From Oxalobacter sp. (GTDB lineage Bacteria; Pseudomonadota; Gammaproteobacteria; Burkholderiales; Burkholderiaceae_D): a stretch of DNA of 44,113 nt. The DNA lies in NCBI GenBank assembly GCA_018384065.1, contig JAHAYL010000020.1, forward strand, positions 1-44,113. Direction: 5' to 3'. The translations under genes and the position numbers were made by a program. Below are positions 1-12,404 of this stretch, one piece after another (the stretch's first letter is position 1; each line of letters opens with the position of its first letter). The notes below the pieces were generated by a model. That model was not told the DNA's origin. It ran no database searches and saw only the letters and a program-made list of their open reading frames with translations.

Positions 1-126
1 CTGACTCAACCGCCTTGAGTATGTTCAGTATCTGTGTCTCGCTGAATCTTGATTTCTTCATTCCGTTCTCCTGATTCCGGGAGAACTCCAATTTTACATG
101 CACCTATTTTAGGGGATGGCTACACA
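1..126 (-). mobile_element. End of an IS3-family insertion sequence, cut by the window edge
   Basis: Only the upstream end of the element is in view. On the minus strand an ATG at 61 opens a frame beginning MKKSRFSETQILNILKAVES, the typical N-terminus of OrfA transposases of the IS3 family (IS407-like group), with AGGAGA a few bases upstream. The AT-rich leader between the start and about 124-126 ends in a TG...CA-type terminus as IS3 elements do. The other inverted repeat, OrfB and the target duplication lie outside the window, so I cannot say whether the element is intact. The exact end is uncertain by a few bases. Confidence 0.75.
2..61 (-). CDS. IS3-family transposase OrfA, N-terminal fragment
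   Basis: The first 20 codons of an OrfA transposase: MKKSRFSETQ followed by an ILNILK helix, the start of the helix-turn-helix that in IS3 elements recognises the inverted repeats. OrfA is normally joined to the DDE-catalytic OrfB by programmed -1 frameshifting. That part is off the left edge. The start is supported by AGGAGA upstream and by agreement with the family N-terminus. The truncation is due to the window, not necessarily to the gene. Confidence 0.7.
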   Translation of the reverse strand, partial: MKKSRFSETQILNILKAVES

Positions 127-202
127 ATGGCATCTGGGGCTTTCTCTGCTCCACTAGCTTCAATGTTTGAAAAACCTTGGACTATAATTCCATTCACTTT
201 AT

Positions 203-239
203 AAATGAAAAATCCAGCACTTCCTAGGAATATGCTGGA
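203..239 (-). terminator. Rho-independent terminator of the tRNA-Ser transcript
   Basis: Reading the minus strand, a 7-bp stem (TCCAGCA/TGCTGGA at 233-239 and 213-219) is followed by TTTTTCATTT. It lies 9 nt past the CCA end of the tRNA and would end its transcript before the IS element. Confidence 0.75.
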
Positions 240-247
240 CTTGAATC

Positions 248-337
248 TGGCGGAGAGGAAGGGATTTGAACCCCCGATACGGTTGCCCGTATACCGGATT
301 TCGAGTCCGGCGCATTCAACCACTCTGCCACCTCTCC
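248..337 (-). tRNA. tRNA-Ser(CGA)
   Basis: A 90-nt class II tRNA read on the minus strand. The acceptor stem GGAGAGG/CCTCTCC is perfect, followed by G73 and an encoded CCA (248-250). The anticodon stem CCGGA/TCCGG closes the loop CTCGAAA, giving anticodon CGA, which reads the serine codon UCG. The long variable arm (TACGG...CCGTA) is the serine identity element, and the T-loop TTCAAAT is present. A promoter and a terminator flank it, so it is probably transcribed alone. The neighbouring IS3 end stops about 120 nt past its 3' end. Confidence 0.97.
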
Positions 338-357
338 GTGTCGGTTTGATGGACGGG

Positions 358-386
358 ATTATAGCAGGATTCAGGTTTGCCTGAAG
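358..386 (-). promoter_or_regulatory. Likely promoter of tRNA-Ser
   Basis: On the minus strand a perfect -10 hexamer TATAAT (358-363) lies about 20 bp before the mature tRNA 5' end. The -35 region around 381-386 is only a weak match (CTTCAG). It is back to back with the map promoter. Confidence 0.5.
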
Positions 387-393
387 GACGTTT

Positions 394-423
394 TTGGCAG
401 GGGGTGTCTGACTGGCATATAAT
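394..423 (+). promoter_or_regulatory. Likely sigma70 promoter of map-glnD
   Basis: TTGGCA (394-399), an 18-bp spacer and a perfect TATAAT (418-423) stand 38 bp before the map start codon. This is the only good promoter upstream of map and glnD in the interval after the tRNA. Confidence 0.6.
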
Positions 424-461
424 AGCTGTTCTCATTTGGAACTCAACGCATAGAGGCGGTT

Positions 462-1274
462 ATGGCAGGCATTTACATCAAGACCCCTGAACAGATTGAA
501 GGCATCCGCAAGGCAAGCAAGCTTGCAGCAGAAGTCTTGGATTACATTGAACCTTTTGTAAAACCCGGTATCTCAACCGGTGAGCTTGACAAGCTCTGCC
601 ATGAGTTCATCACAGACCACAATGCGATTCCTGCCCCATTGAACTACTGCCCGCATGGTTCAACCCCCTACCCCAAGGCAACCTGCATCTCGCTGAACGA
701 GGTGGTCTGCCATGGGATTCCGAATTTCAACAAGAAACTGAAAAAAGGCGATGCCCTGAACATCGACATCACGGTAATCTTGGATGGTTATTACGGGGAT
801 ACCAGCCGGATGTATTTTGCCGGTGAACCGTCCATCATGGCGAGACGGCTTGCCAACATCACTTACCAGAGCATGTGGCTGGGTATCCGTGAGGTGAAGC
901 CAGGCAACCATTTCGGGGACATCGGCTATGTCATCCAGCATTTTGCGGAAAATGCCGGTTACAGCGTTGTCCGCGAATTCTGCGGTCATGGTGTCGGCAT
1001 CGAGTTCCATGAAGAGCCACAGGTGCTGCATTACGGCCGCCGTGGCACCGGTGAGGAAATCAAGCCGGGGATGATTTTCACGATTGAACCGATGATCAAT
1101 GTCGGCAAACGGGCAATCACCCAGCTGAATGATGGCTGGACAGTCCGTACGAAGGACCGCAGCCTGTCCGCCCAGTGGGAACATACCATCCTGGTGACCG
1201 ACACCGGGTATGAAATCCTGACGGTTTCCCCTAATATGCCGGCACCGCCCAAGTTCATCACTGAAGGCAAGTAA
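462..1274 (+). CDS. map: Methionine aminopeptidase, type I
   Basis: A cytoplasmic metalloprotease that removes the initiator methionine from nascent proteins after deformylation. The 270-aa length is normal for bacterial type I enzymes and the pita-bread fold spans nearly the whole chain. The expected residues are visible: His84 in CHGIPN, metal ligands Asp102 (NIDIT), Asp113 (YGDTS), His176 (CGHGVG), Glu209 (TIEPM) and Glu240 (WEHT). AGAGGCGG stands before the ATG. It precedes glnD by 43 bp and probably shares its transcript, as in enterobacteria. Peptide deformylase, which acts just before it, is encoded 4 kb away on the other strand. Confidence 0.97.
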   Translation: MAGIYIKTPEQIEGIRKASKLAAEVLDYIEPFVKPGISTGELDKLCHEFITDHNAIPAPLNYCPHGSTPYPKATCISLNEVVCHGIPNFNKKLKKGDALNIDITVILDGYYGDTSRMYFAGEPSIMARRLANITYQSMWLGIREVKPGNHFGDIGYVIQHFAENAGYSVVREFCGHGVGIEFHEEPQVLHYGRRGTGEEIKPGMIFTIEPMINVGKRAITQLNDGWTVRTKDRSLSAQWEHTILVTDTGYEILTVSPNMPAPPKFITEGK

Positions 1275-1317
1275 TGGTATAGACTGTTGCTATTGAAATG
1301 TCCGCCGAGGATAGGCA

Positions 1318-3891
1318 ATGGCAACAGAAAAGGTTTCTTCTTTCCGGCAGCAGCTGACCGCGATGCGGGAGGCGGCGGTTGCCGATTTCCAGACACATCC
1401 GCGCCCGCAATGGCTGCTGAAAACGCTCTGCCACAGTGTGGATAGAGTGCTGGCTGGCATCTGGAAATCTGTTGGCATTCCATCAAGGCATACGCTGGTG
1501 GCGGTCGGCGGTTATGGCAGGGGTGAGCTGTTCCCCCATTCGGATGTCGATGTGCTGGTGCTGTTGGCAGACAGCCCGGATGATGCGCTGAATGCCAAGC
1601 TGGAAGCATTCATCCAGGAACTGTGGTCTTTGGGACTGACAATCGGGCACAGTGTCCGGACGGTGGATCAATGCATCGAGGAAGCCACGAAAGACATCAC
1701 CATCCAGACAAGCCTGCTGGAAGCCCGTTTTGTGACCGGGAGCCGGAAACTGTTCCGCCAGATGAAGGAACGCTATGATGAAGCGATGGACCCGCAGGCG
1801 TTTTTCATTGCGAAGACGTTGGAAACCCGGCAACGGCACCTGAAGTTCGGTGACACGCCTTATAGCCTTGAACCGAACTGCAAGGAAGGTCCAGGCGGTC
1901 TGCGCGACCTGCATGTGATCCTGTGGGTGGCAAAGGCGGCGAAACTCGGTTTTTCATGGAACGAGCTGGCAGAAAAGGGGCTGTTGACGGCTTCTGAGGC
2001 GCAGCAGCTGCGCAAGAAGGAACGGGCGTTCAAGGATATCCGCATCCGTCTGCATATCCAGGCAAAGCGGGCGGAAGACCGCCTGTTGTTTGACCTGCAG
2101 ATGCCGGTTGCCAGCACTTTCGGGTTCCGCAAGAAGGGACAGCTGCTGGATGCCCGGACGGCGAGTGAATGTATGATGCAGCGGTATTACCGGGCGGCGC
2201 ATTCAGTCTGCCAGCTGAATATGATCCTGTTGCAGAACCTGCAGACCAGGCTGTTCCCGAAACCGCAGGTCACTGTCAGGCTCAATGACCGTTTCAATGA
2301 GGTGAACGGTCTGCTGGACATTGCCTCAGATACGGTGTTCGCCAAACACCCTTCTGCAATCTTTGAGGCGTTCTACCTGCTGTCACAGCGGGCTGACCTG
2401 AAAGAGATGACTGTCCGGACCCTGCGGGCGATGTGGCATGCGCGGATGAATATCGACCAGTCTTTCCGCAGCAACCGGGTAAACCATGCTTTTTTCCTGA
2501 AGATCCTCCAGTCTGAACGGTTTGCTGTCCGGACGCTGGAATATATGAACCGCATGGGCATCCTGGGACGTTACCTGCCGAATTTCGGCAAGATTGTCGG
2601 TCAGATGCAATATGACCTGTTCCATCAGTTCACGGTTGACCAGCATACGCTCAAGGTGCTTGAGAACCTGCATCATTTCTCACAGGCACGGTATGCACAT
2701 GAGAATCCGCTGTGCAGCCATCTGATGACGGGGTTCAGCCGTCAGTGGGTGCTGTATGTCGCCGCCCTCTTCCACGACATCGCCAAGGGACGGGGAGGCG
2801 ACCATTCGCAGCTTGGGATGCGGGATGCCCAGCGTTTCTGTGTACAGCATGGGATGACGGCAGAGGATACGGAACTGGTGGTGTTCCTGGTCAGGGAACA
2901 CCTGACGCTGTCAACCTATGCGCAGAAACGTGACCTGTCTGATCCGGAAGTCATCAATGCGTTCGCCGGTATTGTCGGGGATGACCGGCATCTGACTGCC
3001 CTGTTCCTGCTGACGGTGGCGGATATCCGGGGGACTGCCTCGAACATCTGGAATGCCTGGAAAGGCAAGCTGATGGAAAACCTGCTGGTGCAGACCAAGC
3101 GGGTCTTGGGCGGTGAGGCGCTTTCTGTTGACCATGAACTGGCGAAACGGCAACAGGCGGCAAAAGCCCAGCTCCGTTTCTACGGACTGCCGGAATCTGC
3201 CAGTGATGCATTCTGGAAACAGCTGGATATTGTGTATTTCCTGCGGAATGACCCTTCGGATATCGCCTGGCATACCCGGACGCTGTACCAGCAGATGGCA
3301 TCGAAGGAACCGGTTGTGAAATGCCGCCTGTCCCCGACCGGTGAGGGGCTGCAGGTGGTGGTGTATATGCCAGACCGTCCTGACCTGTTCGCCTGGATAT
3401 GCAGTTATTTCGACCGGAAGAACTATGCCATCCTGGATGCGAAGATCCATACGACTGGACACCAGTATGCGCTGGATACGTTTGTGGTAACCCGCCAAGG
3501 ATTTGAGAAGAATTACCGGGACATCACCCCGCAGGTGGAACATGACCTGACGGAAATCCTGAAATCGACCGGTCCCCTGCCGGAACCTTCCCAGCCGAAG
3601 CTGTCGCGGAAATCCCGGATTTTCCCGGTCACGCCTTCCATCGACCTGCGTCCGGATGCCGGCGGCAGGTTTGTGCTCAGCATCACCGGGAATGACTATC
3701 GGGGGCTGCTCTATGCGATTGCCCGGGTTTTCAGCCGCCACCGGATCAACCTGCATACGGCGAAAATCATGACGCTGGGTGAACGCATCGAGGATGTTTT
3801 CCTGATTGATGGCGAAACCCTCCAGCAACCCCGCCTGCAGATCCAGTTTGAACGGGACATGATTGATGTGCTGAGGATCAACGCCGGGTGA
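1318..3891 (+). CDS. glnD: Bifunctional PII uridylyltransferase / uridylyl-removing enzyme
   Basis: The nitrogen sensor that uridylylates PII proteins when glutamine is low and removes UMP when it is high, thereby controlling glutamine synthetase and NtrBC. The 857-aa protein has the full domain order: a nucleotidyltransferase domain with GGYGRGE and the metal-binding pair Asp77/Asp79 (HSDVDV); a central linker; an HD phosphohydrolase domain with the His486-Asp487 doublet (LFHDIAKG); and two C-terminal ACT domains (about 685-750 and 795-857) that bind glutamine. Both activities should be intact. It follows map closely and precedes a pseudouridine synthase by 26 bp, suggesting one operon. Confidence 0.97.
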   Translation: MATEKVSSFRQQLTAMREAAVADFQTHPRPQWLLKTLCHSVDRVLAGIWKSVGIPSRHTLVAVGGYGRGELFPHSDVDVLVLLADSPDDALNAKLEAFIQELWSLGLTIGHSVRTVDQCIEEATKDITIQTSLLEARFVTGSRKLFRQMKERYDEAMDPQAFFIAKTLETRQRHLKFGDTPYSLEPNCKEGPGGLRDLHVILWVAKAAKLGFSWNELAEKGLLTASEAQQLRKKERAFKDIRIRLHIQAKRAEDRLLFDLQMPVASTFGFRKKGQLLDARTASECMMQRYYRAAHSVCQLNMILLQNLQTRLFPKPQVTVRLNDRFNEVNGLLDIASDTVFAKHPSAIFEAFYLLSQRADLKEMTVRTLRAMWHARMNIDQSFRSNRVNHAFFLKILQSERFAVRTLEYMNRMGILGRYLPNFGKIVGQMQYDLFHQFTVDQHTLKVLENLHHFSQARYAHENPLCSHLMTGFSRQWVLYVAALFHDIAKGRGGDHSQLGMRDAQRFCVQHGMTAEDTELVVFLVREHLTLSTYAQKRDLSDPEVINAFAGIVGDDRHLTALFLLTVADIRGTASNIWNAWKGKLMENLLVQTKRVLGGEALSVDHELAKRQQAAKAQLRFYGLPESASDAFWKQLDIVYFLRNDPSDIAWHTRTLYQQMASKEPVVKCRLSPTGEGLQVVVYMPDRPDLFAWICSYFDRKNYAILDAKIHTTGHQYALDTFVVTRQGFEKNYRDITPQVEHDLTEILKSTGPLPEPSQPKLSRKSRIFPVTPSIDLRPDAGGRFVLSITGNDYRGLLYAIARVFSRHRINLHTAKIMTLGERIEDVFLIDGETLQQPRLQIQFERDMIDVLRINAG

Positions 3892-3917
3892 CTTGATCTG
3901 TTTTAGAGGTGTTTTTG

Positions 3918-4664
3918 ATGAGTGAACCTGTCCGATTGTCGAAACGTATGTCTGAACTGGGGCTCTGTTCCCGTCGGGAGGCTGATGCCTGGATTGAGCG
4001 TGGCTGGGTCCGTGTGGATGGTGAGGTGGTTTCCCAGCTGGGCAGCAAGGTCCTGCCGCACCAGAAAATCACGGTGGACAAGCGGGCTTCGCGCGAACAG
4101 TCTGAACGGGTGACCATCCTGATCAACAAGCCGGTCGGTTATGTCAGCGGGCAGGCGGAAGACGGCTATACGCCTGCTGTTGCCCTGGTGAACGCAGATT
4201 CCCATTGGGAAGAAGATACGGCAAAAATCCGTTTCAAGCCGTCCCAGAAACGGGGATTGGTGCCTGCTGGACGGCTGGACATCGATTCGGTCGGCCTGCT
4301 GGTGCTGACGCAGGATGGACGCATCGCAAAGAAATTGATTGGTGAGGATTCGACGACGGACAAGGAATATCTGGTCCGGGTGCGTTACCAGAAACCGGGA
4401 CGGCTGCCTGACAAAGACCTGCAGCTGCTCCGCCATGGGCTGAAGCTGGATGGCAAGGCATTGCAACCCGCGAAGGTGGACTGGCAGAATGAAGACCAGC
4501 TGCGTTTTGTCCTGCGGGAAGGCAAGAAGCGTCAGATCCGCAGGATGTGCGAGGCGGTTGGGTTGAAAGTCATTGGCCTGAAACGGGTGCGTATCGGTAA
4601 GGTCAGGCTGGGCGCCCTCCCGCCGGGGAAATGGCGTTACCTCCGTCCAGATGAATCGTTTTGA
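3918..4664 (+). CDS. rRNA pseudouridine synthase, RsuA/RluF type
   Basis: Converts a uridine of ribosomal RNA to pseudouridine. An N-terminal S4 RNA-binding domain (about residues 4-60, with CSRREAD) is followed by the RsuA-family catalytic domain. The catalytic aspartate is Asp121 in GRLDIDS, and the C-terminal RQIRRM motif is present. The overall pattern resembles RluF/RluB, but I cannot assign the target base. I chose ATG 3918 because AGAGG (3905-3909) is correctly spaced for it; the upstream GTG at 3909 overlaps that ribosome site. The 248-aa length lacks the basic tail of E. coli RluF. Confidence 0.9.
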   Translation: MSEPVRLSKRMSELGLCSRREADAWIERGWVRVDGEVVSQLGSKVLPHQKITVDKRASREQSERVTILINKPVGYVSGQAEDGYTPAVALVNADSHWEEDTAKIRFKPSQKRGLVPAGRLDIDSVGLLVLTQDGRIAKKLIGEDSTTDKEYLVRVRYQKPGRLPDKDLQLLRHGLKLDGKALQPAKVDWQNEDQLRFVLREGKKRQIRRMCEAVGLKVIGLKRVRIGKVRLGALPPGKWRYLRPDESF

Positions 4665-4681
4665 GTGCAGGAGTTACCAAT

Positions 4682-5140
4682 ATGGACAAGCCCAGATTCA
4701 AACTCTCCGAAGAGAATATCCGGTTCACCAATTATCTCGATGGCCTTTTCCATATGGCGTCTTCCTGTTCCACCTGGATAGGACCTTCTTATATCGAAAC
4801 CCTCTGCATGGACCAGTCGGACTATGCCGGCTTTTTTACAGAACACTTCCATGTCCCGATGGAACTCCTGGAAAACGTCCTGACAAATGAAACACTGGAA
4901 GAGACCCTGACTGCCTGGCTTGGCACAAACGAACCCAGGATTGTGGAAGGCCTGGTCCACTGGATGCAGTTTGACCTCGGAAAAGCAACCGGCATTTTCA
5001 GGCTGACACACGATAAGAAACTCGTTGACGCTTTAAGCCAATGTAATGGGGGACTGGGACGCTTTTACTTCATGGAAGACATTCTCTTCATTGCCTTCCC
5101 CGGAAAGATGGTCTGCCTGATGATGGGCAATGATGAATAA
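4682..5140 (+). CDS. Uncharacterised protein, 152 aa
   Basis: I do not recognise this family. The frame starts at ATG 4682, preceded by AGGAG at an 8-nt spacing; an in-frame TTG at 4661 would overlap the preceding gene and has no such site. The product is soluble-looking, acidic, with no signal peptide or membrane segment, and rich in aromatic residues and short helices (MELLENVL, LEETLTAW). Five cysteines are scattered without a motif. It lies 17 bp after the pseudouridine synthase, probably in the same transcript, and converges on def. Good ribosome site and normal codon use make it a real gene of unknown role. Confidence 0.7.
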   Translation: MDKPRFKLSEENIRFTNYLDGLFHMASSCSTWIGPSYIETLCMDQSDYAGFFTEHFHVPMELLENVLTNETLEETLTAWLGTNEPRIVEGLVHWMQFDLGKATGIFRLTHDKKLVDALSQCNGGLGRFYFMEDILFIAFPGKMVCLMMGNDE

Positions 5141-5154
5141 CCGCCCCGGTCCTG

Positions 5155-5691
5155 TCAGCGCTGCTGCTCTTCCTGTTCGTCTGCTTCAAAGGCATCGTTG
5201 AAACCGAAGCAGTCGAGATCAAGCATCCGCATCGGGTAAAGGATGCCATCCAGATGGTCGCATTCATGCTGGGCAACCCGGGCATGGAAACCTGTCGCCT
5301 CACAGGAAAAAGGCTTGCCGGTCACATCATAGGCATCGATACGGACCTTGGTGTAACGGGGCACCGCACCACGCATCCCTGGAATGGAAAGGCAACCTTC
5401 CCACCGTTCTTCGAATTCTTCGGTCAGCGGGGTCAGTTTCGGATTGACCAAGACGGTTGCAGGGATTTCATTCATGTTTTCTGGGTGGTAGTCCTTGTCA
5501 TAGCCGAAGACGACAACCCGCTTGAGCACACCGATCTGCGGTGCCGCCAGCCCAGCCCCTTCAGTGGCTTTCATGGTTTCCCAGAGGTCTGCAACCAGCT
5601 GATGGAGTTCCGGGGTATCGAACTCAGTGATGGGTTCTGATTCTTCGAGCAGAAGCTGTCTGCCCATTTTCAGGATTTTTCTGACGCTCAT
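5155..5691 (-). CDS. def: Peptide deformylase
   Basis: Removes the N-formyl group from nascent polypeptides, the step before methionine aminopeptidase. All three family motifs are present: GAGLAAPQ (45-52); EGCLS (98-102) with metal-binding Cys100; and QHECDH (141-146) with metal ligands His142 and His146 and catalytic Glu143. The 178-aa length is normal for type 1 enzymes, ending in an acidic Gln/Glu-rich tail. It is the last gene of the smc-zipA-ligA-def run, 32 bp after ligA, not next to fmt as in many bacteria. No strong Shine-Dalgarno is seen. Confidence 0.95.
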   Translation of the reverse strand: MSVRKILKMGRQLLLEESEPITEFDTPELHQLVADLWETMKATEGAGLAAPQIGVLKRVVVFGYDKDYHPENMNEIPATVLVNPKLTPLTEEFEERWEGCLSIPGMRGAVPRYTKVRIDAYDVTGKPFSCEATGFHARVAQHECDHLDGILYPMRMLDLDCFGFNDAFEADEQEEQQR

Positions 5692-5723
5692 GTCTTTTTA
5701 CCGTTTATCGTTGCTGTTCTGCG

Positions 5724-8872
<3,149 letters not shown>

Positions 8873-8876
8873 GCGG

Positions 8877-11800
8877 TTACCCCTTTTCTGCGAATTCCCC
8901 TGCACTGCTGAGATCGACACTGACGATGCGGGAAACGCCTTTTTCCTGCATGGTCACGCCAATGAGCTCTTCCGCCATTTCCATGGCAATCTGGTTATGC
9001 GAAATGAACAGGAACTGGGTCTGCCCAGACATTTTCGTCACCAGACTGCTGAACCGTGCCGTATTGGCATCATCCAACGGTGCATCCACTTCGTCAAGCA
9101 GGCAGAACGGCGCCGGATTCAACTGGAACAGTGAGAAGACCAACGCCAGTGCCGTCAATGCTTTTTCGCCCCCGGAAAGCAGGTGTATTGTCGCATTTTT
9201 TTTGCCAGGCGGCTGCGCCATGATCTGGATGCCGGCGTCCAGGATTTCATCGCCGCTCATGATAAGCTGGGACTTGCCGCCCCCGAACAGGACCGGGAAC
9301 AGTTCATCCAGCGACTGGTTGACCCTGTCAAAGGTATCCCGCAGCTGTTGGCGGGTCTCCCGGTCGATGCGTTTGATGGCATCTTCCAATGTCGTGATGG
9401 CATCGGTCAGGTCCTGGTGCTGTTCCTGAAGGTACTGCCGGCGTTCCCGCCCTTCCTTGAGTTCCTGGGCAGCCGCCAGGTTGACGGGACCCAATGCATT
9501 GATTTCAGCTGTCAGCCTTGTGATTTCCGCCTGAAGGGATGATGGTCTGGCATTGGCAGGCATAAGCGGCATCAGTTCTGCCTCAATGACCCCGGCTTCC
9601 TGCAGTTTCTGCGCCTGCTGCTCAGCATTCAACCGGGCTTCCTGTTCCTTGAGCTGCAATGCCACAATACGGTCCTGCTGTGGCTGTACCTGCTGCTCAA
9701 GCCGCATCCGTTCTTCCATGACTGTCCGTAACTGCTGGGCAGTGCCATCCAGTGCATTGCGCCTGTCTGCCAGCAGCTGTTCCTGGCCCATCCGCTTGTC
9801 CAGCAGTGACTGGAGCCTGTTTTCCTGGATACTGTTTTCCAGTTTCTCCAGTTCCTGCCGGTTGGCTGTAATCCCTTCTTCCGCCCGCTGTACCTGTACG
9901 GCCGCCATCTTGGCCTGACGGTCTATCTCTTCCTGCCGGAGCCGCATTGTCTGCTGGGCAAAGACCGCCTGCTGCACCTGCTTCTCGATTTCATGGCAGG
10001 TTTCACGGGCACGCATCAGTTCCTCTTCTGCGGCAACAACGGTCTCATGGAAGGTATCTTCTTTTTCCTGCTTCCCGACCAGCTGCAGGTCCAGTTCTTC
10101 AAGCAATTGTTCCTGTACCGCGATTTCAGCCTGTTTTTCCTGGCTGTCTTCATCCAATGCGCTGAGCAGCTGCATGATCTGCTCCTGCTGCATCGCATAA
10201 TGGCGCTGGCGTTCTTCTTCCTTGAGGATGGCGAAGCGGATTTCGTTCAGCTGTCGAGTCAGCCGTCCGATATCCTGGCTTAGACGCTGTGCCTTCATCT
10301 GCCGGTCATCTAGCTGGCGTTCCGCATCCTGGAGGCTGGCTGCCGCCTGTTTCAGCTCATCATCAAGCCTGCCTGAATCTGCTTCAAGGCGGGTGATTTC
10401 CTGATAACGTGAAAAAAAGCCTTCGGCTTCCGATTCCATCGCATAGAGACGGACACTGTATTGATCGATCCGGTGCCCTTGCGGCACGACGAAACAGGCT
10501 CCTGCAGGCAATTGACGGCGGTCCCTGACGGCTGTTGCCAAGTCGGGAGCAGCATAGATGCCATGCAGCCAGCTGCGCAGGACAGGCATCAGGTAGGGAC
10601 GGTCTGTCTTTATCTTGGACAGCAGGGTATCCAGTCCTTCTGCTTCCATTACTGTATCCTGACTGGCTTCCTGTGCCTGTGGGACATGATGGAAACTGAG
10701 CCGTGCAGGCAATGTGCCACGGGCAAAGGCTTCCGTCCATTCCAGCCGAGACAGTTCAATGGACTGCATCCTTTCCGCCAAGACAGTCTCGACAGCGGTT
10801 TCCCATGCCGGTTCACTGGTGATATGCCGCCAGAAAGGCTGGAAACCATCCAGCTGGTTTTCCCTGAGCCATTGGTCGAGTTTGCCACGCTGACCGGTTT
10901 TCTCTGCTATCTGACGGAGTGCATTCAACCGGCTCTCATGCTGGATGACGGCTTCACGGCACTGATGGACCCGGGTCATTGCCTGGTTCCTGGCTTCCTG
11001 GAACGCCGGCAGTTCTTCTTCCAGGCTTTCCTGCTGGTATTGCAGTTCCTGCAGCCGTTGTCCGGTTTCTTCCCTCGCCGCTATCTGTTCCTGCAGCAGC
11101 GCACTGTCCGGCTCTTGGAGCTGGTCACGCTGCCCAACCAGTTTTTCCCGCTTGAGGCTGCTTTCTGTCAGGGTATCCGTCAGGTTCTTGTGCGTATTGG
11201 CAGCAACGGCTATCTGACGCTGTATCTGCTGGCAGGCTTCTTTCAGCAGCAGTTCTTCCTGCCGGCGTTTCTCCAAGGTTTCTTCGTAGTGTGGCAGCCC
11301 CGCCTGCTGTTCCGCCAGACGCTCTTCTGCCATCTCTTGGACAACCTGCTGTTCCGCCAGTTTTTCTTTGATGCCTTCCAGTTCTGCAGTAAAACTTGGG
11401 ACCTGTTTCGACCATTCTGCCTTCTGTGCTTCAAAAGCGGTTATCTGGGACTCAAGGCGCTTACGGGTCTCCGCAATGTAATCAATCTGGGCGGTCAGGC
11501 TGCCGATTTCCGCATTGATGCTGTACAGGCTGCCCTGTGCCTCATGCAGTGCCTTGTTGGCGTTGTCATGCTCGACACGGAGCTTTTCCAGTTCCGCATC
11601 ACAGTGGGTGATTCCTGTCCGGATGCCTTCAAGTTCTGTCCTTGCCTTATCGGTCTGCTGGATCAATGACACCTGTTCCTGCTCGCTGTGCTGTTTCTGC
11701 AGGAGCCACAGGAACTGCTGCTGCCGGTCACGCTGTCCAGACAGGTCGCTGTAATGCGCCGCAAGTTCCGCCTGTTGCTGGAGCCGCTCAAGCTGCTGTT

Positions 11801-12404
11801 CCTGCTCGGCAAGGATATCAAGGACACGGTTGAGGTTTTCCTGGGAATCCGCAAGCCGGCGGGCGGTCTCTTTGCGGCGCTCTTTGTATTTGGAAACACC
11901 AGCGGCTTCTTCCAGGAATGTGCGGAGTTCTTCCGGACGTGCCTCGATGATGCGGGAAATCATGCCCTGGCCGATGATGGCGTAAGCCCGGGGTCCCAGG
12001 CCTGTTCCGAGGAAAATGTCATGGATGTCCCGTCGGCGGACGGTTGTACCATTGATGGAATAGGTGGAACCGCCATCACGGGTCAATACCCGACGGACAG
12101 CCAGCTCGGTGTATTTCCCCCACTGTCCACCGATCCGTCCATCGCTGTTGTCGAACACCAGCTCCACAGAAGCCCTGCCGGCTGGTTTCCGGGTCGTGGT
12201 CCCGTTGAAAATGACGTCTTTCATCGACTCGCCACGCAGTTCAGACGCACGGGATTCCCCGAGCACCCAGCGGACGGCATCCATGATATTGGATTTCCCA
12301 CAGCCATTCGGACCGACAATCCCGTTCAGCTTACCCTGGAAACGGATGGTTGTCGGATCAACAAACGACTTGAATCCTGACAGTTTGATGGACGTTAATT
12401 TCAC
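8877..12404 (-). CDS. smc: Chromosome segregation ATPase SMC
   Basis: The large coiled-coil ATPase of the bacterial condensin complex. From the GTG at 12404 it is 1,175 aa, the usual length. Walker A (GPNGCGKSN) is at 31-39. Two long coiled-coil arms (about 170-500 and 660-1010) flank a hinge. The C-terminal head carries the ABC signature LLSGGEKA and Walker B LLDEVDAPLD. The frame is open back to 12500, but the extra 32 residues do not resemble any SMC N-terminus, while the chain from 12404 begins in the family manner (KLTSIKLSGFKSF). No Shine-Dalgarno precedes this GTG. It is the first gene of smc-zipA-ligA-def. Confidence 0.95.
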   Translation of the reverse strand: MKLTSIKLSGFKSFVDPTTIRFQGKLNGIVGPNGCGKSNIMDAVRWVLGESRASELRGESMKDVIFNGTTTRKPAGRASVELVFDNSDGRIGGQWGKYTELAVRRVLTRDGGSTYSINGTTVRRRDIHDIFLGTGLGPRAYAIIGQGMISRIIEARPEELRTFLEEAAGVSKYKERRKETARRLADSQENLNRVLDILAEQEQQLERLQQQAELAAHYSDLSGQRDRQQQFLWLLQKQHSEQEQVSLIQQTDKARTELEGIRTGITHCDAELEKLRVEHDNANKALHEAQGSLYSINAEIGSLTAQIDYIAETRKRLESQITAFEAQKAEWSKQVPSFTAELEGIKEKLAEQQVVQEMAEERLAEQQAGLPHYEETLEKRRQEELLLKEACQQIQRQIAVAANTHKNLTDTLTESSLKREKLVGQRDQLQEPDSALLQEQIAAREETGQRLQELQYQQESLEEELPAFQEARNQAMTRVHQCREAVIQHESRLNALRQIAEKTGQRGKLDQWLRENQLDGFQPFWRHITSEPAWETAVETVLAERMQSIELSRLEWTEAFARGTLPARLSFHHVPQAQEASQDTVMEAEGLDTLLSKIKTDRPYLMPVLRSWLHGIYAAPDLATAVRDRRQLPAGACFVVPQGHRIDQYSVRLYAMESEAEGFFSRYQEITRLEADSGRLDDELKQAAASLQDAERQLDDRQMKAQRLSQDIGRLTRQLNEIRFAILKEEERQRHYAMQQEQIMQLLSALDEDSQEKQAEIAVQEQLLEELDLQLVGKQEKEDTFHETVVAAEEELMRARETCHEIEKQVQQAVFAQQTMRLRQEEIDRQAKMAAVQVQRAEEGITANRQELEKLENSIQENRLQSLLDKRMGQEQLLADRRNALDGTAQQLRTVMEERMRLEQQVQPQQDRIVALQLKEQEARLNAEQQAQKLQEAGVIEAELMPLMPANARPSSLQAEITRLTAEINALGPVNLAAAQELKEGRERRQYLQEQHQDLTDAITTLEDAIKRIDRETRQQLRDTFDRVNQSLDELFPVLFGGGKSQLIMSGDEILDAGIQIMAQPPGKKNATIHLLSGGEKALTALALVFSLFQLNPAPFCLLDEVDAPLDDANTARFSSLVTKMSGQTQFLFISHNQIAMEMAEELIGVTMQEKGVSRIVSVDLSSAGEFAEKG

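Noticed and set aside
120-323. A 67-codon minus-strand frame
   Set aside because: It lies across the tRNA-Ser and its terminator and cannot be a protein gene.
2911-3828. A 305-codon open frame antisense to glnD
   Set aside because: It mirrors glnD codon structure, has no ribosome site or recognisable domain, and glnD is certain. Similar long antisense frames over smc (10461-11669), ligA (5997-7034) and hisS (26681-27895) were rejected for the same reason.
8873-8920. Longer ZipA start inside smc
   Set aside because: It would overlap smc by 44 bp and bury the membrane anchor; ATG 8872 has a ribosome site.
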